Source: Candidatus Zixiibacteriota bacterium (lineage in GTDB: Bacteria > Zixibacteria > MSB-5A5 > GN15 > PGXB01). Taken from it: 57,328 nucleotides of DNA. Both the position numbers and the translations under genes were made by a program. The stretch's first letter is position 1; each line of letters opens with the position of its first letter. The stretch spans positions 1 through 57,328 of the forward strand of contig JAPLUR010000062.1 of NCBI GenBank assembly GCA_026397505.1, given 5' to 3'. Positions 15,501 through 22,986 of this stretch are shown one piece after another. Under the pieces are notes generated by a model, which did no database searches, had not been told where the DNA came from, and worked only from the letters and a program-made list of their open reading frames with translations.

Positions 15501-16297
15501 AAAGAAAAACTTATAAGTACCATTCCGTGCTTGAATCGGAAGGGCGCATGTATGCCGACATTAAGAGTCTAATGGCCGAAATCGGCCTGGAAAAGAAAAG
15601 GCTTTTCAATATAATGCTGGCCATTTCCGAGGCGTTCACCAATGCCCTGATTCATGGTAATTGCTTCAACCCGGACAAAATGGTCGAAGTCACCATCACC
15701 GTTAATGATGAAGCGATGATTGCCGATATTATGGATGAAGGAAATGGCTTCAATCAGGAGTCGTCAGGTCATGATTGTCCCGACCTTCTCTCAGAGGGGG
15801 GAAGAGGAATCGGCCTCATGAGATCGATCGCAGATGAGTTTGTTATTGGACGCAATGGAAGGACCGGTGGGACGCAGATTACGATGAGGTTTAATTTGAG
15901 GAAAGATAAGGTAAATAAGAAATCGATGAACGATATGGAGGATAAAATGGAAATGAACAAGAAAGATGAAGGGAATGTGATGGTCTTGACCCTCTCGGGC
16001 CGGCTGGATTTGAGCAACGGAAACAGGCTTAAAGAGGAGGTCAAGAGCATTCTTTCCGGCGGAAGGACTTCTATCCATCTGAATCTCAGAGAGGTTGAAT
16101 TTGTCAACAGCTCCGGTCTGGGTGCGCTGGTTTCGATAATGAAAGAAATCCGTATACACCGCGGGCGTTTGACACTCTCGGATATGGCTGATTATGTGCG
16201 AGAAATATTCGACATTACCCAGCTTTCTCATATATTCGAGATCTTTGCGACGGAGGAAGAAGCGCTTCATTCCTATCATTTGGTGCCGAGTAACTGA
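15497..16297 (+). CDS. RsbW-like kinase fused to a STAS anti-anti-sigma domain
   Basis: A protein of 266 residues with two partner-switching modules normally made as separate proteins. Residues ~1-135 are an HATPase_c anti-sigma kinase domain, with ISEAFTNALIHGN as the N box, DEGNGF as G1 and GGRGIGLMRSIAD as G2. Residues ~151-262 are a STAS domain, with the phosphoacceptor Ser205/Ser206 in VNSSGLGAL. A Lys/Met-rich linker joins them. An internal Shine-Dalgarno and ATG (15937-15949) lie exactly at the STAS start. The kinase would phosphorylate STAS, and the upstream PP2C protein would reverse it. The ultimate target (a sigma factor, FlgM, or another partner) is unknown. Confidence 0.87.
   Translation: MKRKTYKYHSVLESEGRMYADIKSLMAEIGLEKKRLFNIMLAISEAFTNALIHGNCFNPDKMVEVTITVNDEAMIADIMDEGNGFNQESSGHDCPDLLSEGGRGIGLMRSIADEFVIGRNGRTGGTQITMRFNLRKDKVNKKSMNDMEDKMEMNKKDEGNVMVLTLSGRLDLSNGNRLKEEVKSILSGGRTSIHLNLREVEFVNSSGLGALVSIMKEIRIHRGRLTLSDMADYVREIFDITQLSHIFEIFATEEEALHSYHLVPSN
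15937..15949 (+). promoter_or_regulatory. Internal ribosome-binding site before the STAS domain
   Basis: GGAGG (15937-15941), 5 nt, then an in-frame ATG (15947-15949) at residue 151 of the fusion protein. It could yield a free STAS protein as well as the fusion. Confidence 0.5.
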
Positions 16298-16339
16298 GTC
16301 GTTCCAGAAATTCATCAATTCATGCGGGAGAGCAGTTAA

Positions 16340-16750
16340 ATGATCAGGAATACCATTATTGTCATCGACGACGAGCTTCTTATCAGAGATTTGCTCTACG
16401 ATTTTTTCTCGGAGCGAAACTGGGTGGTCTCGGTCTCCGAATCGGGGGAGAAATGCAGCGAGCTGCTCAAGAATCGAGCCTATGATATCGCCCTGGTGGA
16501 TATCAAAATGCCGGAGGAAGAGGGTTTGTCGCTTATTAGAAGGATGAAGGCTCTTCATCCGGCCATGGCGATCGTGGTCATTACGGGGTTCCCGAGTGTG
16601 GAGACGGCAGTCGAGGCTCTCCGTCTTAAAGTCGATGATTATTTCATAAAACCCTTCAATATCAACAAACTGTATAAGACTATCGAAAGCTTGCTGGAGC
16701 AGCGCCGGGAAAATAAAGAGGCTATTCGAGTTCAAGACGTCCCTCTTTGA
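16340..16750 (+). CDS. Single-domain response regulator
   Basis: A protein of 136 residues, essentially one receiver domain plus a short tail. The acidic pocket is Asp10-Asp11, the phosphoacceptor is Asp54 in ALVDIKMPEEEG, and the conserved Thr and Lys are in VVITGF and YFIKPF. There is no output domain, so it works by protein contact, like CheY or Spo0F. It lies between the STAS fusion and the histidine kinase, 42 nt after the former. The likely phosphodonor is the kinase at 16873. Whether it feeds the phosphatase, the flagellar switch or the sigma-54 activator cannot be told. Confidence 0.88.
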   Translation: MIRNTIIVIDDELLIRDLLYDFFSERNWVVSVSESGEKCSELLKNRAYDIALVDIKMPEEEGLSLIRRMKALHPAMAIVVITGFPSVETAVEALRLKVDDYFIKPFNINKLYKTIESLLEQRRENKEAIRVQDVPL

Positions 16751-16872
16751 TTGCGGCCGGGCTGGGCGCGATTACCCCAGCCAAATGACCAAAGGCCGAT
16801 ATCACAAATAATTTTATATTTTTGTTGCAATGGGCCGACGAAGTCGGTAATTTTTTCCCATTGGAATTGGAG

Positions 16873-18207
16873 ATGGCGAACATGGATGATCGCAAAATGA
16901 CCGACCCGACAACGACAGGTGAAATAGAACGATTTACCGAGACCTATTCCTCCTTCAATAAAATCATCAACAGGCTTCAACGGCAATATCTCACTCTCCG
17001 TGAGACTTATGCCCGACAAAGCGAAAAATTGCAGGCAACGAATCAGGCGCTCCAGTCCGCTATGGAGGATAACCGATCCGTTACGGAATTCCTCAATGGC
17101 ATTCTTACTTCTTTAGCTTCCGGAGTCATTGCCATTGATAAGACAGGGCGGGTAACACACTTAAATCCGGCCGCGCGGGAATTATTGGGTTTGGAGGAGG
17201 AGATTCACCGACGGGCAGATATTCGTTATGAAGAGATTATCACCGCGACCGAAGGCCGGGAATTCTCGGCCATGGAAACCATTCGGAGCGGCCGAACCTT
17301 TGATGGCGCTGAAAAGAAGGTAAAAATCGCATCGGGTTTGGTGCTGATTCTTTCGGTCTCCACTTCTATACTCAAGAACGGCGTGGGAGAGACAGTCGGG
17401 GCGGTGGAATTGTTTCATGACATTTCCGGAATTCGCCGGATGGAGGAGCAACTCTCGAGGATGAAGATACTGGCCGGACTGGGAGAAATGGCCGCCTCGG
17501 TGGCTCATGAGATTCGCAGCCCCCTGGGCGGAGTCGGCGGGTTTGCCTCACTTCTGGCACGCGATCTCAAAGACGACCCGGCGAAAAAAGAAATGGCGGA
17601 AAAAATAGTGGCCGGGGTTCAGAATATCAATCAGACAATTGAAACGCTTCTTGCTTTTGCACGTCACGAGGAGGTGCATAAAAAGCGGGTCAATTTAAGA
17701 GAATATATTGACGCTGCTCTCGATAGCTTTACCGAGGAGCACGGGCATAACGGCTATCTCGGCGGCATAAACCGTGAATATGATCGGGAGTTGAATCTAA
17801 ATGTTGAGATCGACCCGCAGCTATTCCGACAAGCCATATTTAACCTGGTCAAAAACGGCCTCGAGGCGGGTCGGGCCGATACCTGTGTCACGGTCAGATG
17901 CCGGCGGATCACTATTCAGGAGGCATCAGAGACACTGGGCAACGATGCCGAGCTCTATGGTTGCGCTCTTGCGGCTGCAGTGGAAATCGAGGATAACGGA
18001 ACCGGCATCCCCGCGCAAGACCTGGGCCGGATTTTCTCACCTTTTTATTCCACCAAGCAAAATGGAACCGGACTGGGTCTATCCATTGCCTGGAAGATCA
18101 TCAAGGCTCACGGCGGAGATATCAGAGCAGAATCGAAAGTGGGACAGGGGACCAAATTTACGATAGTGCTGCCGGTCAAATCCGGCGATAAGAGGGAGAC
18201 ATTATGA
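16873..18207 (+). CDS. Soluble PAS-sensor histidine kinase (NtrB/FleS-like)
   Basis: A protein of about 444 residues with no membrane segment. A coiled coil (about 20-75) leads into a PAS domain (about 80-195: ASGVIAIDKTGRVTHLNPAA). A HisKA domain follows with the H box MAASVAHEIRSPLGG. Then comes an HATPase_c domain with the N box FRQAIFNLVKNGLEA, the G1 box EIEDNGTGIP and the G2 box GTGLGLSIAWKII. It overlaps the NtrC-type activator by 4 nt. Cytosolic kinases of this kind (FleS, FlrB, FlgS) switch on sigma-54-dependent flagellar genes. ATG 16873 is preferred, with ATG 16882 as the alternative; a TTG at 16822 would add a tail without family support. Confidence 0.9.
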   Translation: MANMDDRKMTDPTTTGEIERFTETYSSFNKIINRLQRQYLTLRETYARQSEKLQATNQALQSAMEDNRSVTEFLNGILTSLASGVIAIDKTGRVTHLNPAARELLGLEEEIHRRADIRYEEIITATEGREFSAMETIRSGRTFDGAEKKVKIASGLVLILSVSTSILKNGVGETVGAVELFHDISGIRRMEEQLSRMKILAGLGEMAASVAHEIRSPLGGVGGFASLLARDLKDDPAKKEMAEKIVAGVQNINQTIETLLAFARHEEVHKKRVNLREYIDAALDSFTEEHGHNGYLGGINREYDRELNLNVEIDPQLFRQAIFNLVKNGLEAGRADTCVTVRCRRITIQEASETLGNDAELYGCALAAAVEIEDNGTGIPAQDLGRIFSPFYSTKQNGTGLGLSIAWKIIKAHGGDIRAESKVGQGTKFTIVLPVKSGDKRETL

Positions 18208-19556
18208 GGATGAATATTCTGGTCGTTGACGATGACAAGTACATTAATGAATTCATGACGGAAACTTTATCTCGGGTCGGTCACAATGTGGAATCGGTGC
18301 TATCGGCCGAGGGCGCTCTGGAGAGAGTCGAAGACAAGAACTATGATATAGTCATTTCCGATATAAAGATGAAGGGGATGGACGGCATTACGATGCTTCA
18401 GAAGATAAAAAATTCCCGGCCGGATATCGTGATTATTATGATAACCGGCTTTGGAACGATTGAGGTCGCCGTTCAGGCCATGAAACTGGGCGCCTATGAT
18501 TTCCTTCTCAAGCCGATTTCACCGGATGCCATTGAACTGGTTGTGGAGCGGGTGGCGGAGGTCATCCGGCTGCGGCAAGAGGTCAAGCAATTCCGTTCCG
18601 ATGTTGCAAACAGCTATCAGAATATTGTGGGGAAATCGTCCAAAATGAAGCAGATTTATGATCTGATAGAGACCACCGCTGATGCCCGTTCGACGGTTCT
18701 TATAACCGGGGAATCAGGAACCGGCAAGGAGCTGTTCGCCCGCGCGGTCCATTATGCTTCCTGCAGAAAGGATAAACCTTTTATCAAGCTCAATTGTGCT
18801 GCTTTGCCGGAGAATCTGGTGGAGGCGGAAATGTTCGGATATGAGAAAGGAGCCTTTACCGGCGCGGTCCGGCAGCATAAGGGACGGTTTGAGCTCGCCC
18901 ACACCGGCACCCTTCTTCTGGATGAAATCTCCGAAATGCCTTTGGGCTTGCAGGCCAAATTACTTCGGGTTCTGCAGGAAAAGGAATTCGAGAGAGTCGG
19001 TTCGGGGGCAACAATCAGTGTCGATGTGAGAATAATTGCGACCTCGAACAGAAATCTTAAGGAAGCGATAAGCGAAAAGAAATTCCGGGAGGATCTCTAT
19101 TTCAGGCTCAATGTGATTCCCCTACATATTTTACCGTTACGTGAGCGTCTTGAAGATATCCCCTTGTTAACCAGCCACTTCATTCAGAAATCGAACGCCG
19201 AAAACAAGAAAAATGTTCAGGCGGTGGATGAAAATGTGATTCGTCTCTTCATGAAATATCATTGGCCGGGAAATGTAAGAGAGCTTGAGAATTATGTTGA
19301 ACGGGCGGTTGTCACCACTTCCGGCACAAAGCTGACTCAGGATGATTTTCCGAAAGACCTGGTCTTGGGGAAATTGGCCGATGAGGTTAAGGCTCTAAGG
19401 GCGGATATGACTTTGGCCGAGGGGGAGAAGTATTTGATCTTGAAAACCCTACAACGTTTTGAGGGAAATAAGACGCGGGCAGCCGAGGCCCTTAATATCA
19501 CCCCTCGAACGATCAGGAATAAGCTGGCTGAATACAACATCGAAGATAGAGATTGA
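18204..19556 (+). CDS. Sigma-54-dependent response regulator (FlgR/FleR/NtrC type)
   Basis: A protein of 450 residues with the full NtrC layout. The receiver has Asp53 as acceptor (ISDIKMKGMDG). The AAA+ central domain (about 145-380) has Walker A GESGTGKE, the sigma-54 contact loop GAFTGA, Walker B LLLDEI and a WPGNVREL sensor region. A C-terminal Fis-type helix-turn-helix follows (NKTRAAEALNITPRTIRNKL). It activates RNA polymerase carrying sigma-54. Its coupling to the soluble kinase, its place directly before motAB, and the two -24/-12 promoters at flgB and flgF make it the probable class-II flagellar master activator. Confidence 0.92.
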   Translation: MRMNILVVDDDKYINEFMTETLSRVGHNVESVLSAEGALERVEDKNYDIVISDIKMKGMDGITMLQKIKNSRPDIVIIMITGFGTIEVAVQAMKLGAYDFLLKPISPDAIELVVERVAEVIRLRQEVKQFRSDVANSYQNIVGKSSKMKQIYDLIETTADARSTVLITGESGTGKELFARAVHYASCRKDKPFIKLNCAALPENLVEAEMFGYEKGAFTGAVRQHKGRFELAHTGTLLLDEISEMPLGLQAKLLRVLQEKEFERVGSGATISVDVRIIATSNRNLKEAISEKKFREDLYFRLNVIPLHILPLRERLEDIPLLTSHFIQKSNAENKKNVQAVDENVIRLFMKYHWPGNVRELENYVERAVVTTSGTKLTQDDFPKDLVLGKLADEVKALRADMTLAEGEKYLILKTLQRFEGNKTRAAEALNITPRTIRNKLAEYNIEDRD

Positions 19557-19603
19557 AGCTTTTTTTCGGGACCTTTCCCTGTTTTTCATTCAAAAGGGCG
19601 GTT

Positions 19604-19628
19604 TAAATTCCGCCATAACTGCCGATAT
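19604..19628 (+). promoter_or_regulatory. Possible sigma-28 promoter of motAB
   Basis: The -10 element GCCGATAT (19621-19628) matches 7 of 8 of the FliA consensus. TAAA (19604-19607) is 2 nt closer than the usual 15-nt spacing, or TTTA (19602-19605) sits at exactly 15. This is weaker than the fliC promoter but in the right place. Confidence 0.45.
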
Positions 19629-19698
19629 TCCTATTGATTGGGCTTAAGACCCTGCCATTCAAATTATGGCCGGCTTGGCCCGATATTTTGATAACGAT

Positions 19699-20463
19699 AT
19701 GGATATAGCAACTATCGGCGGTCTCATATTGGGTATCGGCGCTGTCCTCGTATCCTTTGTCATGGAAGGAGGACACCTCAGCGCCATCGTACAGCCTCCG
19801 GCGATGCTGATTGTAATCGGCGGAACAATAGGGGCGACGATTGTAACAACCTCAATAAAGACAATTGTGAATGTCCCTCAATTTATCAAGCTGGCCATTT
19901 TTGCCCGATCGATTAATCCCCTCCGGACGATTGATATGATTGTCAGCATGTCGGAGAAAGCACGTCGTGAGGGAATTCTCGGATTGGAGAACGATCTGCC
20001 CAATATAAGAGACCCGTTCTTCAGAAAAGCGATACAATTGGTGATTGATGGGACGGAAATAACCGCGCTGAAAACGATTCTGGAAACGGAGATTGCTTAT
20101 ATCGAGGATCGTCATAAAAGGGGGATATTATTTTTCCAAAAGATGGGGGGCTTTTCTCCCACCCTCGGAATCATCGGGACTGTCTTGGGGTTAATCCATA
20201 CTCTGGGAAACACCGCGAACGCCGACCGTATGGCCGAGGCAATTGCGGGAGCCTTTATCGCCACACTCTGGGGCGTCGCTCTGGCCAACCTCGTCTATCT
20301 ACCCGTAAGCGACAAATTGAAAATGCGTCATGAAGAGGAACTGGCCAATCTGGATCTGGTTATGGAAGGAGTTGTCTCCATTCAATCGGGTGACAATCCG
20401 CGGGTGGTCAAAACCAAGCTTCTTTCATTCATCGCGCCGGGGATGCGGGGCGGCGAGGAATAA
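19699..20463 (+). CDS. motA: Flagellar motor stator protein MotA
   Basis: A protein of about 254 residues with four membrane segments. The N-terminus MDIATIGGLILGIGAVLV is the usual MotA start, which is why ATG 19699 is preferred over ATG 19666 (11 residues longer); neither has a clear Shine-Dalgarno. Other marks are PPAMLIVIGGTIGAT (helix 2), the charged cytosolic loop that meets FliG, GFSPTLGIIGTVLGLIHTL (helix 3) and AFIATLWGVALANLVYLPV (helix 4). It forms the inner-membrane ion channel with MotB, encoded 6 nt downstream. Confidence 0.93.
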   Translation: MDIATIGGLILGIGAVLVSFVMEGGHLSAIVQPPAMLIVIGGTIGATIVTTSIKTIVNVPQFIKLAIFARSINPLRTIDMIVSMSEKARREGILGLENDLPNIRDPFFRKAIQLVIDGTEITALKTILETEIAYIEDRHKRGILFFQKMGGFSPTLGIIGTVLGLIHTLGNTANADRMAEAIAGAFIATLWGVALANLVYLPVSDKLKMRHEEELANLDLVMEGVVSIQSGDNPRVVKTKLLSFIAPGMRGGEE

Positions 20464-20469
20464 GCCGTT

Positions 20470-21207
20470 ATGGCGCGTCGCAGAAAATCAGATGAACATG
20501 AAAATCTGGAGCGATGGCTTCTCACCTATGCCGATCTCATCACTCTCCTCCTGGCGTTCTTTATTGTCATGTACTCCATGTCCAAGGTCGATGCCAAAAA
20601 GTTCGGCAGGATGACTGAGGCTTTATCGGGCGTTCTCAAGGGCGGGACAATGGTAATAAAGAAAGGGGACCAGCCGGGAGCACTTCCGGGGCAGGGAGTC
20701 CTGAATATCGGCCATCTCAAGACTCTTGGCCAGCAGATTAAGGAGAGCGCCGATAAAATGGGTGACGACAAAGTGATCAGTACCGATGTTTCCGAACGGG
20801 GATTGGTCATACATATCATGGAATCGGCTCTTTTTCGGGAGGGATCGGCCGAACTGGAATCGAAGGCCAAGGATATTCTGAATATGATAGCGGAAAAGGT
20901 GCGAGAGCTTCCCAACCACATCCGTATCGAGGGACACACCGATAACCAGCCGATCAAGACCGCCCGATATCCCTCCAATTGGGAGCTTTCCTCGGCGCGC
21001 GCCACGGAGGTAGTACGATACCTGGCCGATGTGCACAGTTTTGACCCCAAGAGGATTTCGGCGCTGGGGTTTGGCGAGTTTCGTCCGATTGCAGATAATG
21101 ATACCGATTTGAACCGGTCCAAGAATCGCCGGGTTGATATTGTGGTTCTTACTATGGAGATGACCGAAGCCGAGCCGAGCTCACAGTATTACGCTCCCCG
21201 TCCCTGA
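20470..21207 (+). CDS. motB: Flagellar motor stator protein MotB
   Basis: A protein of 245 residues. A basic N-terminus and one membrane helix carry the ion-binding aspartate, Asp22, in TYADLITLLLAFFIVMYSMS. A linker/plug region follows. The OmpA-like peptidoglycan-binding domain (about 100-235) contains RIEGHTDNQPI, NWELSSARA and NRRVDIVV. With MotA it forms the stator that couples ion flow to rotation and is anchored to the cell wall. The Asp22 context does not settle whether protons or sodium are used. Confidence 0.96.
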   Translation: MARRRKSDEHENLERWLLTYADLITLLLAFFIVMYSMSKVDAKKFGRMTEALSGVLKGGTMVIKKGDQPGALPGQGVLNIGHLKTLGQQIKESADKMGDDKVISTDVSERGLVIHIMESALFREGSAELESKAKDILNMIAEKVRELPNHIRIEGHTDNQPIKTARYPSNWELSSARATEVVRYLADVHSFDPKRISALGFGEFRPIADNDTDLNRSKNRRVDIVVLTMEMTEAEPSSQYYAPRP

Positions 21208-21325
21208 TTCTGAGGAAAACTTTTTCCGATTCGACGGCATCAATTTCCTTCACCAACTTCAAAAGAATCTTATCAGAAAATTGTAAATCGTTGTCTTTCT
21301 GCCTGATATGGCGTCGGAAACAGTT

Positions 21326-21341
21326 TGGCACCGCCCTTGCT
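21326..21341 (+). promoter_or_regulatory. Sigma-54 (-24/-12) promoter of the flgB operon
   Basis: TGGCACC (21326-21332), 4 nt, TTGCT (21337-21341). This is an essentially perfect RpoN site (consensus TGGCACG, 4 nt, TTGCA/T) with GG and GC correctly spaced. Transcription should start at about 21352, only ~12 nt before ATG 21364. The NtrC-type regulator at 18204 is the obvious activator. Confidence 0.85.
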
Positions 21342-21363
21342 CAAAGGTTTTCCGGATAATGGT

Positions 21364-21780
21364 ATGTCTGACTTATTAAAAAAAGCTGTTTTCGACAAGT
21401 GTGGCGTTCCGCTGATGCAGAAATTTCTGGATATGGCCTCTATTCGCCATAAGATGATTTCGGGGAACATCGCCAATATCTCGACACCCAAGTATCAGAG
21501 CAAAGATATAGATTTTCACAGCGAACTGAAAAAAGCTGTTAATGATAAGGGACACATTCAAGGAACCGTCACTCATCCGGCGCATATTCCAGTCGGGAAG
21601 AGTCGCGACCGGGGACCGGAACTGATTGTGAACAGGTCGAAAGAGAGTAACGGCATCAATAATGTCGATGCCGACGCCGAAGTGGCTCACCTGGCAGAGA
21701 ATCAGATTTATTATAGTGTCGGGGCCACTCTTCTGGCCAAGAAATTTGAAGGTTTGAGAACCGCCATTAGAAGCAAGTAG
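21364..21780 (+). CDS. flgB: Flagellar basal-body rod protein FlgB
   Basis: A protein of 138 residues, a proximal-rod subunit. Typical marks are FLDMASIRHKMISGNIANISTP (the N-terminal rod signature with an N-x-A-N-x-x-T-P pattern) and the C-terminal heptad helix (LAENQIYYSVGATLLAKKF) that packs in the rod. Exported by the flagellar type III system without a cleaved signal. ATG 21364 is the start; frames opening at 21325 would include the sigma-54 promoter. It is the first gene of the flgB-fliJ operon. Confidence 0.94.
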   Translation: MSDLLKKAVFDKCGVPLMQKFLDMASIRHKMISGNIANISTPKYQSKDIDFHSELKKAVNDKGHIQGTVTHPAHIPVGKSRDRGPELIVNRSKESNGINNVDADAEVAHLAENQIYYSVGATLLAKKFEGLRTAIRSK

Positions 21781-21790
21781 GTGATATATT

Positions 21791-22285
21791 ATGTCGGGAC
21801 TATTCAATTCCATTGAGATTTCGGCAACGGGGATGACCCTGCAGCGGAAAAAAATGGATGTCGTGGCGCAGAACATCGCCAATGTGGAAACGACCCGCAC
21901 CGATAAGGGCGGCCCTTATCGTCGGAAACGGGTAATGGTATCGGCGGAGGAAGAAAATGTTCCTTTCCGGAATGTCATGGATGGGGCCCGCACCAAGCTT
22001 CTGCGCACCAATGTCAATCATTTAAATGGGGTTTCGAAACTCACACGCGATGATATCGAAGTGTCCAAGGCAAAGGGTGAGGAAGTGGATGACCCGGCTT
22101 CGAAATTTCGTCTGGTGTATGACCCTGGGCATCCTGACGCCGACGAACAGGGATATGTGAAAGTTCCGGATATTGAGATTGTCAATGAGATGGTCGATAT
22201 GATCGCGGCTTCGCGGGCTTATGAAGCCAACACAACCGCGATTCTTTCGGCCAAAGAGATGGCTAAGAATGCTCTTGAGATATAA
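21791..22285 (+). CDS. flgC: Flagellar basal-body rod protein FlgC
   Basis: A protein of 164 residues. The N-terminus FNSIEISATGMTLQRKKMDV leads into QNIANVETTRT, the conserved rod motif. The C-terminus has VPDIEIVNEMVDMIAASRAYEANTTAI, the family end signature. It is slightly longer than the usual ~135-150 residues, with the extra in the middle. It builds the proximal rod with FlgB and FlgF, and is exported by the flagellar type III system. It starts 10 nt after flgB. Confidence 0.95.
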   Translation: MSGLFNSIEISATGMTLQRKKMDVVAQNIANVETTRTDKGGPYRRKRVMVSAEEENVPFRNVMDGARTKLLRTNVNHLNGVSKLTRDDIEVSKAKGEEVDDPASKFRLVYDPGHPDADEQGYVKVPDIEIVNEMVDMIAASRAYEANTTAILSAKEMAKNALEI

Positions 22286-22303
22286 AGGAAGGAAAGAATA
22301 GGT

Positions 22304-22633
22304 ATGAAGATTAACTCTGTTGGAATTGAGGCCTATCGTCAGTTGACCGGCGATAGCCAGGTCAATAAGAAGACAGTGTCAAGTGAGAATGCCTCCAAGG
22401 CCGAGCAGAGCAACCGCATTGCCATTCCGGGCCAGGGGAAAATCCCCGGCTCGAAGCTGGCGGTACAGCTTCAGAAAGGGAGTTTCCTTGACATGCTTAC
22501 GGTCGAGGAAAAGAAGGCGCTGGAGTTGCTCTTTGAGCGATTCCGCTCGGCTGAACTGGAAAGCGGCTCTTATGGGAAAAAGAGCGCCGCAGACGCCAGT
22601 CACCTGGGCAAGATCGTGGATGTAAAATTATGA
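22304..22633 (+). CDS. Unknown small protein encoded between flgC and fliE
   Basis: A protein of 109 residues that matches no flagellar family I know. The N-terminus MKINSVGIEAYRQLTG is followed by a polar, disordered-looking stretch. The C-terminal half is a helical, charged region (LDMLTVEEKKALELLFERF) ending KIVDVKL. No signal peptide or membrane segment. It has a GGAAGG ribosome-binding site and overlaps fliE by 4 nt (ATGA), so it is clearly expressed with the rod genes. The MKI start and polar first half recall FlgM, but the C-terminus does not fit, and a good FlgM is at 48412. A rod-export or chaperone role is only a guess. Confidence 0.75.
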   Translation: MKINSVGIEAYRQLTGDSQVNKKTVSSENASKAEQSNRIAIPGQGKIPGSKLAVQLQKGSFLDMLTVEEKKALELLFERFRSAELESGSYGKKSAADASHLGKIVDVKL

Positions 22634-22941
22634 GCGGTATTGTCGGACAGGTCAGTCGGTTGGTGCCGGGACTTCAGAACGGTATTCAGAACAGCACTTC
22701 TCTTGTAAAGGAAGCCGGCGGAGTGGATTTTACGGAGTTACTGGGGAAAATGGTCAACTCGGTGAATACACTTCAGAGCGAGGCGGCCAACGCCCAGCAA
22801 CTGGCGGCCACCGGCGAGGCGGCCGACCTGCATCAGGTGATGATTGCGGCCGAAGAAGCGGGTATCGCCATGGATCTTCTCCTGGAAATCAGGAACAGAC
22901 TGGTTGAGGCCTATCAGACTTTGATAAGAATGCCTATGTAA
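22630..22941 (+). CDS. fliE: Flagellar hook-basal-body complex protein FliE
   Basis: A protein of 103 residues, normal FliE length. The C-terminal two-thirds fit the family: VDFTELLGKMVNSVNTLQSEA, then the conserved ATGEAADLHQVMIAAEEAGIA segment shortened here to the A-x-G-x-x-x-D-x-H-x-V-M-I-A pattern, and LLLEIRNRLVEAYQTLIRMPM. FliE joins the MS ring (FliF) to the proximal rod. Its stop codon TAA is directly in frame with fliF downstream, an arrangement described in the findings. Confidence 0.94.
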   Translation: MSGIVGQVSRLVPGLQNGIQNSTSLVKEAGGVDFTELLGKMVNSVNTLQSEAANAQQLAATGEAADLHQVMIAAEEAGIAMDLLLEIRNRLVEAYQTLIRMPM

Positions 22942-22986
22942 TACCTAAAACAGCTATCAAAGAATATCTCCGGGGTTGCCCGGGCA

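Noticed and set aside
15791-16735. Minus-strand frame of 314 codons
   Set aside because: It lies across the STAS fusion and receiver genes, both clear by motif. It is a shadow of their codon bias.
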